Positions 7,883-14,938 of a stretch of 19,733 nt of DNA are shown here, in pieces. A program made the position numbers and the translations under genes. The notes beneath the pieces were generated by a model. The model ran no database searches, was not told the DNA's origin, and saw only the letters and a program-made list of their open reading frames with translations. Numbering within the stretch: the first letter of the stretch is position 1; each line of letters opens with the position of its first letter. Location: positions 1 through 19,733 of the forward strand of contig CAZJFH010000087.1 in assembly GCA_964545205.1 (NCBI GenBank), in the 5' to 3' direction. This DNA comes from CAZJFH01 sp964545205. GTDB taxonomy: Bacteria > Pseudomonadota > Alphaproteobacteria > Rhodospirillales > Magnetospirillaceae.

Positions 7883-8826
7883 GAGCGCCCCATTCCGAGC
7901 AGCCGTTTCGGCAGCAGCATGTGGGCGCCCTTGTTGCCGTTGACGACCTGGCTGATCCGCAGCTCGCCGGCCAGGCTGCACAGCATGTAGGCGTCCTCGG
8001 CCGACAGGTTGGTCCTGTGGCGGACCAGCGCGATCATGTTGCGCACCGCCAGCGCCGCGGCGTCGTCGAGGTCGGGATCGACGGCCAGCGACAGCCAGTG
8101 CTCGGGCGTTTCGGCGAAGGGCAGGGGCAGCGGCGGCGGGTTCCGGTGCAGGATCAGCTCGAAGGTGCCCGACAGCGCCGTCTCGATGGCGGTGCCGCAG
8201 ACCTCGCCGTCGCCCTGGGCTGCGTGGCCGTCGCCGGCCGAGAACAGGGCGCCGTCGACGAACACCGGAAGATAGAGCGTGCTGCCGGCGGTCAGCTCCT
8301 TGATGTCGAGATTGCCGCCGTGGGCGCGCGGCACCGCCGAGCCGATGCGCCCCCAGGCCGGCGGCGGCGCCACCCCCATGATGCCGAAGAACGGCCGCAG
8401 CGGCAGCATGCCGCCCCACGGCAGGCGGGCCTGCATCGTCCCGGCGTCGAGCGGCACGTGGACCAGCCGGGTCTCGGCGACGGCTTCCGGCAGCACGCCC
8501 TCCAGCGGCTCCAGCGTCGTCCAGCCCCAGTCCTGGCGCAGCCCGACCTCGAGCACGCGCACCTCCAGCATGTCGCCGGGCCGGGCGCCGCGCACCGCGA
8601 TCGGCCCCGACAGGATGTGGCCGACCGGCGCCGACGGCAGGTTGGCGTGGACGTCGGCGTATTCGGCCCGCAGCGGGAAATCGCCCGCCGGCAGCACCCA
8701 CGGCCGGCCCGACAGCCCGTGCACGGTGACGCGGTCGCCGGACTCGACCTCCAGCACGGGGGGAAGGGCGGCGTCGAAGACGCCCCAGTGCATGGTGCGG
8801 GCGCCGGCGGGCAGGAGGTGGTGCAT
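7879..8826 (-). CDS. acetamidase/formamidase family protein
   Basis: A 315-residue protein of the FmdA/AmdA family, whose studied members hydrolyse formamide or acetamide to ammonia and the acid. Visible family signatures are MHWGVFDAALPPVLEVESGD near the start, VGHILSGPIAVRGARPGDML, FFGIMGVAP, HGGNLDIKEL and GDGHAAQGDGEVCGTAIE. The ATG at 8826 gives MHHLLPAGARTMHWG, which fits the family's usual beginning. It shares one base with the stop of the beta-glucosidase gene (TGATG), so translation is very likely coupled. No signal peptide is visible. Its real substrate may differ from simple amides, as many family members are untested. The HAAT transporter nearby could carry amides, but the regulator and opposite-facing units lie between, so this link is weak. 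Confidence 0.87.
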   Translation of the reverse strand: MHHLLPAGARTMHWGVFDAALPPVLEVESGDRVTVHGLSGRPWVLPAGDFPLRAEYADVHANLPSAPVGHILSGPIAVRGARPGDMLEVRVLEVGLRQDWGWTTLEPLEGVLPEAVAETRLVHVPLDAGTMQARLPWGGMLPLRPFFGIMGVAPPPAWGRIGSAVPRAHGGNLDIKELTAGSTLYLPVFVDGALFSAGDGHAAQGDGEVCGTAIETALSGTFELILHRNPPPLPLPFAETPEHWLSLAVDPDLDDAAALAVRNMIALVRHRTNLSAEDAYMLCSLAGELRISQVVNGNKGAHMLLPKRLLGMGRS

Positions 8827-10151
8827 CAGACGGCCCCGTTGCGGATCACCTCGGCGACGAGGCGGTAGCTGTCCTTCGGCGTGCGCTTCAGGGTGTCGTA
8901 GTCGACGCGCACGATGCCGAAGCGCTTGGCCAGGCCATAGGCCCATTCGAAGTTGTCGAGCAGGCTCCAGCACAGATAGCCCTTGACGTTGCAGCCCTCG
9001 GAGAGCGCGCGGCCGACCATGCCGAGATGGTCGCGGAAATAGCGCACCCGCTCGGCGTCATGGACGCCGCCGTCCGGCTCGACGACGTCGTCGTAGGCGG
9101 CGCCGTTCTCGGCGATGAACACCGCCGGGTTGTCGTAGCGGTCGCGGAACTCGCACAGCAGCTCGTACAGCCCCTCGGGCTGCACCGGCCAGGCCATCGC
9201 CGTCCAGCGCTCGGCCCTGGCGTCGCCCCAGCCGACGTCGAACGGCCGCCCCGGCTCGTGCTTCATGGTCATCGCCGAGTAGTAGTTGATGCCCAGCAGG
9301 TCGATGGGAAAGCGGATCGCCTCCTCGTCGCCGGGCTGGACGATGCCGGCCATGCGCTCGGCGAGCAGCGGCGGAATCTTGCCGCGCAGCACGCCGTCGA
9401 GCGGCACCCGGTTCCACATCGCGTCCCAGATGTCGGCGGCGGCGACGTCCTCGCAGCGCTCGGAATCGGGGCGGCAGGGCTGCAGGTTGATCACGGTGCC
9501 CAGCGTCAGGCCGGAATGTTCGGCGGCGATGGCGCGCAGCGCCGCGCCCTGGGCCAGGTTCTGGTGGTGCAGCGCCTTCAAGACCGCCTGCTCGCCGAGG
9601 CGGTGGCCCGGCGCGTGCTCGCCGACGCCGTAGCCGAAATAGGCGACCACGTTGGGCTCGTTGAGCATCATCCAGTCCTCGACCCGGTCGGCAAGCCGCG
9701 CCGCGACCGTGCGGCCGTACTCGGCGAACGGGCCGACGACGTCGCGGCCGAGCCAGCCGCCGGCGTCCTCGAGCGCCTGCGGCAGGTCCCAGTGGTACAG
9801 GCAGGCCATCGGCCGGATGCCGGCCTCGAGCAGGCCGTCGACCAGCCGGTCGTAGAAGTCGAGCCCCCTGGCGTTCACCGCGCCGCGGCCGCTCGGGAAG
9901 ATGCGCGGCCAGGCGACGGAGAACCGGTAGGCGTTGAACCCCGCCGCCTTCATCAGCGCGACGTCCTCGGGCCAGCGATGGTAGTGGTCGCAGGCGACGG
10001 CGGCGGTGGTGCCGTCCTGGATGCGCCCGGCGGCGGCAAAGGTGTCCCAGACGCTGGGGCCGCGCCCGTCGGCGTCGAGCGCGCCCTCGATCTGGTAGGC
10101 CGAGGTGGAGGCGCCCCACAGGAAGTCCTTGGGGAAGGTGTACGACGCCAT
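8826..10151 (-). CDS. glycoside hydrolase family 1 beta-glucosidase
   Basis: A 441-residue protein of full GH1 length. The N-terminal signature FPKDFLWGASTSAYQIEGA (6-24) is present. The acid/base glutamate is Glu165 in MLNEPN and the nucleophile is Glu348 in IAENG, as in retaining beta-glucosidases. Other hallmarks are YHWDLPQAL (119-127), GINYYS (287-292) and the sugar-binding CWSLLDNFEWAYG (394-406). There is no signal peptide, so it would act on imported or cytoplasmic beta-glucosides. The ATG at 10151 has GGAGGA about 11 bases upstream, slightly far. It is the first gene of a two-gene unit with the amidase-family protein, an unusual partner. It is divergent from feoA across 111 bases. 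Confidence 0.94.
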   Translation of the reverse strand: MASYTFPKDFLWGASTSAYQIEGALDADGRGPSVWDTFAAAGRIQDGTTAAVACDHYHRWPEDVALMKAAGFNAYRFSVAWPRIFPSGRGAVNARGLDFYDRLVDGLLEAGIRPMACLYHWDLPQALEDAGGWLGRDVVGPFAEYGRTVAARLADRVEDWMMLNEPNVVAYFGYGVGEHAPGHRLGEQAVLKALHHQNLAQGAALRAIAAEHSGLTLGTVINLQPCRPDSERCEDVAAADIWDAMWNRVPLDGVLRGKIPPLLAERMAGIVQPGDEEAIRFPIDLLGINYYSAMTMKHEPGRPFDVGWGDARAERWTAMAWPVQPEGLYELLCEFRDRYDNPAVFIAENGAAYDDVVEPDGGVHDAERVRYFRDHLGMVGRALSEGCNVKGYLCWSLLDNFEWAYGLAKRFGIVRVDYDTLKRTPKDSYRLVAEVIRNGAV

Positions 10152-10226
10152 GATGCGGTGAATCCTCCAGCAGACGACAGCCCAGCATGCCGCAACTGAT
10201 TCCGCCGCGCCATTACCGACGAGGTG

Positions 10227-10256
10227 TTGACGCTGAAAATCAGTCGCAGCTAATAT
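10227..10256 (+). promoter_or_regulatory. sigma70-type feoAB promoter
   Basis: TTGACG (10227-10232) and TAATAT (10251-10256) are separated by 18 bases, matching consensus at 5/6 and 4/6 positions. The expected start of transcription, about seven bases past the -10 box, falls at or beside the feoA ATG at 10263, which has no Shine-Dalgarno sequence. This suggests a leaderless message. Confidence 0.6.
10229..10247. promoter_or_regulatory. Fur-box-like operator in the feoAB promoter spacer
   Basis: GACGCTGAAAATCAGTCGC agrees with the classical 19-bp enterobacterial Fur consensus at 12 of 19 positions by my manual count, including the palindromic core CTGA-AAA-TCAG. It lies between the -35 and -10 boxes of the feoAB promoter, where binding would block RNA polymerase. 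Alphaproteobacterial iron regulators can use other motifs, so the regulator is uncertain. Confidence 0.45.
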
Positions 10257-10262
10257 GTCTTC

Positions 10263-10544
10263 ATGTCGTCACAGTCCAGCGCCGTCTCTACCCCCGGTTT
10301 CCCGGACTCCCAGCCGCTGAGCGCGGCGGCCGTCGGGCCGCTGCTGCGCATCGTCGGCGTCGACGGCGGCCAGCGGCTGGAGCGCCGTCTGCACGAGTTG
10401 GGGCTGCCGCGCGGCACCACGTTGCGGATCGTCCAGCGGCTGGGCCGCAACGGCGCCACCGTGGTGCTCGCCCACGGCGCGCGGCTGGCGGTCGGGGCCG
10501 ACGTCGCCCGCCGCATCGAGGTCGTGCCGGCCGGGACGGAGTGA
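10263..10544 (+). CDS. feoA: FeoA domain protein, ferrous iron transport
   Basis: A 93-residue protein with the SH3-like FeoA domain from about residue 20. RIVGVDGGQRLERRLHELGL followed by PRGTTLRIVQ is the family pattern, and the C-terminal strand RLAVGADVARRIEVVP closes the domain. FeoA is a small cytoplasmic partner that supports FeoB-driven ferrous iron import. It is about 15 residues longer than common FeoA at the N-terminus, with a Ser/Pro-rich lead. I keep the ATG at 10263 because no other start lies between it and the domain. No Shine-Dalgarno sequence precedes it, and the promoter places the message start at this codon. feoB begins five bases after its stop. Confidence 0.87.
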   Translation: MSSQSSAVSTPGFPDSQPLSAAAVGPLLRIVGVDGGQRLERRLHELGLPRGTTLRIVQRLGRNGATVVLAHGARLAVGADVARRIEVVPAGTE

Positions 10545-10548
10545 TCCC

Positions 10549-12867
10549 TTGGCGACGGCCGCTCATTTCACCGTCGGCCTGGTCGGCCGGCCGAACAGCG
10601 GCAAGACGACCCTCTTCAACGCGCTGACCGGCGAGCGCCGCTGGGTCGGCAACTGGCCCGGCGTCACCGTCGAGGGCGTGCACGGCAGTTTCGAGCACGA
10701 CGGCCGCTGCATCGAGATCGTCGACCTTCCCGGCGCCTACACCCTGACCGCCAGCCGCTCGCTCGACGAGCAGGTCGCGGCCGAGTTCCTGGCGGCGCGC
10801 CGCTGCGACGTCGTCGTCAACGTCGTCGACGCCGCGACGCTCGAGCGCAGCCTGTATCTCAGCGCCCAGGTGCTCGAATCGCAGGCCGCCGATCCCGAGG
10901 ATCCGCCGGCGGCCGAGCGCGGCGTGCCGGTGGTCGTCGCGCTCAGCCGCATCGACCGCGCCCGCGCCGACGGCATCGCGATCGACGCCGACACGTTGTC
11001 GCGCACCCTCGGCTGTCCCGTGGTGCCGCTGGCGGCGGCCGGCGGCGAGGGGCTGGAGGCGCTCAAACACGCGGTGCTCGCCGCCGCCGCCGCCAAGGTG
11101 CCGCCGCCGACGCCGCCCTACGCGCCGGAGCTTCGGGCGCTGCTGCGCCGGGCCGCCGCCGAGCGCGGGGCGCCGGGGCCGGGCGGGCGCTGGGCGGCGA
11201 TCCGCACCATGGAGGAGGCGGGCGACGAGGCCGCCCATGCCGACGCCCTGGCGCTCGGCGCCGCACGGCACGCCTTCGCCGCCCAGGCGGTCCATGCGGC
11301 CGTGACCCGAGTCGTGCCGCCGCGCCGCGCGGTGTCGGAACGCATCGACGACGTGCTGCTGCACCGCTGGTGGGGGCTGGGAGCCTTCCTGCTGGCGATG
11401 TATCTGATGTTCCTGTGGACGATCCATTTCGGCGGCGCCTTCGTCGACGCATTCGACGGCGTCGCCGGCGCGCTGTTCGAGAACGGCGGCGCCGCGCTGG
11501 CCGCCGGCCTCGGCCTGCCGGACTGGCTGGTCCTCGCCGTCGAGGGCCTGGGCCGCGGCATCCGCACCGTCGCCGCCTTCGTGCCGATCGTCGCCTTCCT
11601 GTACGTGTTCCTGTCCGTGCTCGAGGAATCCGGCTACATGGCCCGCGCGGCGGTGCTGATGGACCGCTTCATGGGCGCGGTCGGTCTGCCCGGCAAGGCC
11701 TTCGTGCCGCTGGTCGTCGGGCTGGGCTGCAACGTGCCGGCGGTGATGGCGGCGCGGACCCTCGACGACGAGGAGGACCGCAAGGTCGTCATCGCCATGA
11801 CGCCCTTCGTCTCGTGCAGCGCGCGGCTGCCGGTCTACGTGCTGTTCGCGGCGGCGTTCTTCCCCGACCACGGCCAGAACGTCGTGTTCTCGCTGTACGT
11901 GATCGGCCTCGCGGTGGCGGTGCTGACCGGCTTCGTGCTCAAGCGCACCCTGTTCGCCGGCGAGGCGGCGCCGCTGCTGCTGGAACTGCCGCCCTATCAC
12001 CTGCCCGGCCTGGCGCCGGTGCTGCGGCGCACCGCCGACCGGGTGGTGTCGTTCATCCTCGATGCCGGCAAGGTGGTGGTGCCGGTGGTCATGGTGCTGA
12101 CGGTGCTCAACGCCGTGACCACCGACGGCCGCATCAGCCGGGAAGGCGGCGCCGACAGCCTGCTCGCCGCGGCGGCGCGGAGCGTGACGCCGGTGCTGGC
12201 GCCGATCGGCATCGAGGAGGACAACTGGCCGGCCACCGTCGGCCTGTTCACCGGACTGTTCGCCAAGGAGGCGGTGGTCGGCACGCTGCGCGCGCTCTAT
12301 GCCGGCGAGAACCCCGAGGCGCCGCCGGCGACCGCGGGGGAGATCGGCGGCGCCGTGCTCGCGGCGCTGGCGACCGTCCCCGAGCGGTTCCGGGGGATGG
12401 CCGGCGCGCTGCTCGACCCCCTCGACATGGCCGGCGGCGGCGAACTGGCGGCCGAAGCCGCCGGCGGCGCCATGCTCGGCACCATGCAGAGCCGGTTCGA
12501 CGGCGGCGCCGGCGCCTTCGCCTATCTGGTGTTCGTGCTGCTCTACGCGCCCTGCGTCGCCACCATCGCCGCCATACGCCGCGAGGCCGGCGGCGCCTGG
12601 ACGGTCTTCACCCTGATGTGGGCGACGGCCATGGGCTACACCTTCGCCACCCTGGCCTATCAGCTCGCGAGTTTCGCCGAGCATCCGCTGTCCTCGGCCG
12701 CCTGGATCGCCGCCGTCGCGTCGGCTTCGGCGGCGGTGGTGGTGGCGATGCGCCGACAGGGCCGGCGCCTGACCCTGGCGCCGGGCGCCGGCCACGGCTG
12801 CCGCCCGGGTCCGGCCTGCGGCCGGTGCAGCGCCGGTCATCCGCCGGGTTCGTCCAGGCCGGCGTAG
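10549..12867 (+). CDS. feoB: ferrous iron transport protein B (FeoB)
   Basis: A 772-residue inner-membrane protein with an N-terminal G domain and a polytopic C-terminal part for ferrous iron uptake. G1 is GRPNSGKT (13-20), the G2 threonine is Thr40 in WPGVTVE, and G3 is DLPG (59-62). The G4 motif reads SRID (133-136) where NxxD is expected, preceded by an insert of about 13 residues relative to E. coli FeoB. Membrane hallmarks are ESGYMARAAVLMDR (360-373), GLGCNVPAVMAARTLD (391-406) and PFVSCSARLPVY (419-430). The start codon is TTG at 10549; GGAG at 10538-10541 sits seven bases upstream, and no ATG or GTG fits before G1. The last residues carry Cys751, Cys757 and Cys760. The final 31 bases overlap the convergent cytochrome gene. 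Confidence 0.93.
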   Translation: MATAAHFTVGLVGRPNSGKTTLFNALTGERRWVGNWPGVTVEGVHGSFEHDGRCIEIVDLPGAYTLTASRSLDEQVAAEFLAARRCDVVVNVVDAATLERSLYLSAQVLESQAADPEDPPAAERGVPVVVALSRIDRARADGIAIDADTLSRTLGCPVVPLAAAGGEGLEALKHAVLAAAAAKVPPPTPPYAPELRALLRRAAAERGAPGPGGRWAAIRTMEEAGDEAAHADALALGAARHAFAAQAVHAAVTRVVPPRRAVSERIDDVLLHRWWGLGAFLLAMYLMFLWTIHFGGAFVDAFDGVAGALFENGGAALAAGLGLPDWLVLAVEGLGRGIRTVAAFVPIVAFLYVFLSVLEESGYMARAAVLMDRFMGAVGLPGKAFVPLVVGLGCNVPAVMAARTLDDEEDRKVVIAMTPFVSCSARLPVYVLFAAAFFPDHGQNVVFSLYVIGLAVAVLTGFVLKRTLFAGEAAPLLLELPPYHLPGLAPVLRRTADRVVSFILDAGKVVVPVVMVLTVLNAVTTDGRISREGGADSLLAAAARSVTPVLAPIGIEEDNWPATVGLFTGLFAKEAVVGTLRALYAGENPEAPPATAGEIGGAVLAALATVPERFRGMAGALLDPLDMAGGGELAAEAAGGAMLGTMQSRFDGGAGAFAYLVFVLLYAPCVATIAAIRREAGGAWTVFTLMWATAMGYTFATLAYQLASFAEHPLSSAAWIAAVASASAAVVVAMRRQGRRLTLAPGAGHGCRPGPACGRCSAGHPPGSSRPA

Positions 12868-13946
12868 TAGGCGGCGAGGTCGCGGATCTGCTCGGGCGTC
12901 AGGCGCGACGCCACCAGGTTCATGATCGCGGCGTAGGGCGAGCCGCCGCGGTGGCCCTTTCGGAACAGCTCGAGCTGCAGCTCCAGGTAGTCGGCGTACT
13001 GGCCGGCCAGCGCCGGAAAGTGCGGATTGCGCGGCGTCGCCTTGGGGCCGTGGCAGTGCACGCAGGCCGGCACGCCCTTGTCCGGCACGCCGATGCGGGC
13101 GATCCGCTGCCCCCGCGCCGCCGCCTCGGGATCGGGCGCGGGCGTCGGGCGGCCGGGCTCCGCCTCGGCGAAATGGGCCGCCAGCGCGCGCATCTGCTCG
13201 CGCGTCAGTCCGGCGGCGATCGGCTGCATGACGCCGCTGAAGCGGGTGCCCTGGGCATAGGCCTCGAGCGCCGCCGCGAGGTAGACCTCGCTCTGGTCGG
13301 CGAGCTTGGGGAAGGCGCCGGTGCCGCGACCGCGGCCCTCGAGGCCGTGGCAGCGGGCGCAGGACTCCAGGAGGGGGCCGATCGGGTCGTCGAGGCGGCG
13401 CAGCCGCCCGGCGGCGTCGGAGGCGCCGTCGGCGACGGGGCCGTGGGCGAGCCCGGCGTATTCGTCGGGGGTCATGTCGGGCAGGCGCCGCAGGAAGGCG
13501 ACCATCGCCCAGACCTCGTCGTCGCGCGTCCGCGCCGGCCAGGCCGGCATGCCGGTGAACTTGACGCCGTGCTTGACGATCCAGAACAGCTCCTCGGGCT
13601 CCCAGCCCGGAATCTCCGGCGGCAGATAGGGCGGGCGCGGCGTCATCTGGCGCGCCACCAGCGACGGCCGGCCGCCGGGCGTGCCGTGGCAGGGCGCGCA
13701 GCCCGACTCGTAGTGGCCGGCGCCCTTGAGCACCAGGGCCGGGTCGTCGAGGTCGTCCGGCACCTCGATGCCGCTCGACCAGGTGTCGACCGAGTGGCGC
13801 ATCGCGAAGTGCAGGAACCAGTCGGTGATCGGCCAGTGGCCGGAACTGGCGGCGATGCGGAAGACGCCCGACCACGCCACCAGCACCGCGAAGGCGCCGG
13901 CGGCGGCGAGCAGGGCGAGAGCGATGAACAGGCGCCGTCTGGTCAT
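12837..13946 (-). CDS. membrane-anchored triheme cytochrome c
   Basis: A 369-residue c-type cytochrome with three heme sites: Cys83-x2-Cys86-His87, Cys196-x2-Cys199-His200 and Cys295-x2-Cys298-His299. One N-terminal transmembrane helix (about 5-25) follows a basic RRR, so the heme part would face the periplasm. Met133 in TGMPAWP is a likely axial ligand of heme 1, and the second and third heme domains look like a cytochrome c4/c5-type pair. It probably feeds electrons to the oxidase encoded upstream. I chose the ATG at 13946, which overlaps the ctaG-like stop as ATGA and has GGAG six bases upstream; an ATG at 13982 would lie inside the previous gene. It is the last gene of the operon, and its 3' end overlaps feoB tail to tail. 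Confidence 0.88.
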   Translation of the reverse strand: MTRRRLFIALALLAAAGAFAVLVAWSGVFRIAASSGHWPITDWFLHFAMRHSVDTWSSGIEVPDDLDDPALVLKGAGHYESGCAPCHGTPGGRPSLVARQMTPRPPYLPPEIPGWEPEELFWIVKHGVKFTGMPAWPARTRDDEVWAMVAFLRRLPDMTPDEYAGLAHGPVADGASDAAGRLRRLDDPIGPLLESCARCHGLEGRGRGTGAFPKLADQSEVYLAAALEAYAQGTRFSGVMQPIAAGLTREQMRALAAHFAEAEPGRPTPAPDPEAAARGQRIARIGVPDKGVPACVHCHGPKATPRNPHFPALAGQYADYLELQLELFRKGHRGGSPYAAIMNLVASRLTPEQIRDLAAYYAGLDEPGG

Positions 13947-14563
13947 CGCCGCTCCGTCCGCAGCAGTCGCGACAGCAGCCACAGCCCGCCGGCCATGTAG
14001 ACGACGCCGCCGACCAGCAGCATCAGCACGCCGCCGAGATTCTGGTCGCCGACCGGCGTCAGCCCGAAGGCGCCGCCGCAGCCGCCGGGATAGAGCGGGC
14101 GCGGCGACAGCGCCAGCAGCGCGCCGAGCAGCGTCATGTGCATCGAGGTCATCAGCAGCCCGCCGATGCCGGCGGCGCGGCGCTCGTGCCGCAGTTCCGG
14201 GCCGCCGCCGAAGGCCGACAGCCAGAGCAGCAGCCCGGCGAGCAGGAACGTCGCCTGCTCCGCCGCCAGCATCGCCGCCGAGAGCCGCGTCGCCTCGTGC
14301 AGGCCCGGCGCGTGCCAGGCCCAGACGACGGCCAGCTCGAGCGCCGAGGCCGGCACCGGGTGGAACGGTCCCGGCAGCACGCGCACCGGGTCGAACGGCC
14401 CGCCGGCGATCCCCAGCGCCAGCAGCGGCGCCGCCACCGCGACCACCGCCAGATGCATGGTCATGTGCGCGGTGAACGAGACGACGGCGAGCCTCGGCAA
14501 CGGCCCGGCCCAGGCGAGGACCAGGACCGCTACTCCGAGCGCTGTCGGGACGGCGCGGCTCAT
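13943..14563 (-). CDS. CtaG-like cytochrome c oxidase assembly membrane protein
   Basis: A 206-residue polytopic membrane protein of the caa3-CtaG type, thought to help assemble the copper centre of heme-copper oxidases. Conserved His positions of the family are visible: FTAHMTMHLAVVAVAAPLLALG region (His33, His37), WAWHAP (81-86) and SMHMTLLGALLA (140-151), followed by DQNLGGVLM (173-181). About five or six hydrophobic helices are evident. This family is distinct from Cox11, which is also called CtaG. The ATG at 14563 overlaps the stop of the preceding small membrane protein as ATGA, and its own stop overlaps the start of the triheme cytochrome the same way. Confidence 0.8.
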   Translation of the reverse strand: MSRAVPTALGVAVLVLAWAGPLPRLAVVSFTAHMTMHLAVVAVAAPLLALGIAGGPFDPVRVLPGPFHPVPASALELAVVWAWHAPGLHEATRLSAAMLAAEQATFLLAGLLLWLSAFGGGPELRHERRAAGIGGLLMTSMHMTLLGALLALSPRPLYPGGCGGAFGLTPVGDQNLGGVLMLLVGGVVYMAGGLWLLSRLLRTERR

Positions 14564-14934
14564 CGGCAACTCGCGACGAAGATCAGCGGCAGCGCCACGT
14601 AGAGCGTGGCGACGAAGCTCAGGCCGGCCAGCAGCAGCGTCGCGAAGCCGAGGAAGCGGTGGCGGTCGGCGTCGGTCGGAAAGTCGTGCGGCACCGTGGC
14701 CTTGCCGTAGGAATGACGGCGCCAGCCGATCCAGGCGGCGGCGGCGATGCCGGCCAGGGCGACCACCGTCAGACCGGCCAGCCCCCAGCGCAAGGCGCCG
14801 AGGCCGCCGTCGCGGCCGACCACCTTGGCGCACCAGACCGCGGCGCCGACATAGCTGGCCATGAAATGCGCGGCCCAGATCGTCGGGCCGATGATCAGCA
14901 TCCACAGGCTCTCGCGCTTCTCGGCCGGGCTCAT
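14560..14934 (-). CDS. small oxidase-operon membrane protein of unknown function
   Basis: I do not recognise a named family for this 124-residue protein. Three hydrophobic segments are visible (about 11-34, 48-70 and 94-120). Noticeable elements are GPTIWAAHFMASY (16-28), Cys35 in VWCAKV, a polar loop around 72-92 with HDFPTDADRHRF, and a Cys at position 123 near the C-terminus. The ATG at 14934 follows the oxidase subunit I/III stop by four bases, with GGGTGAGG just upstream, and its stop overlaps the ctaG-like start. Placement between the catalytic subunit and an assembly factor suggests a role in oxidase biogenesis or as an accessory subunit. That is inferred from position only. Confidence 0.72.
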   Translation of the reverse strand: MSPAEKRESLWMLIIGPTIWAAHFMASYVGAAVWCAKVVGRDGGLGALRWGLAGLTVVALAGIAAAAWIGWRRHSYGKATVPHDFPTDADRHRFLGFATLLLAGLSFVATLYVALPLIFVASCR

Positions 14935-14938
14935 CGCC

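Noticed and set aside
7879..8973. Longer 364-residue version of the amidase-family protein
   Set aside because: The extra N-terminal residues lie inside the beta-glucosidase gene in another frame and do not resemble the family. The ATG at 8826 fits better.
10288..13875. Minus-strand open frame of 1195 codons across feoAB and the cytochrome gene
   Set aside because: It opposes intact FeoA and FeoB and runs out of frame through the cytochrome gene. There are no motifs and the composition is typical of GC-driven shadows.
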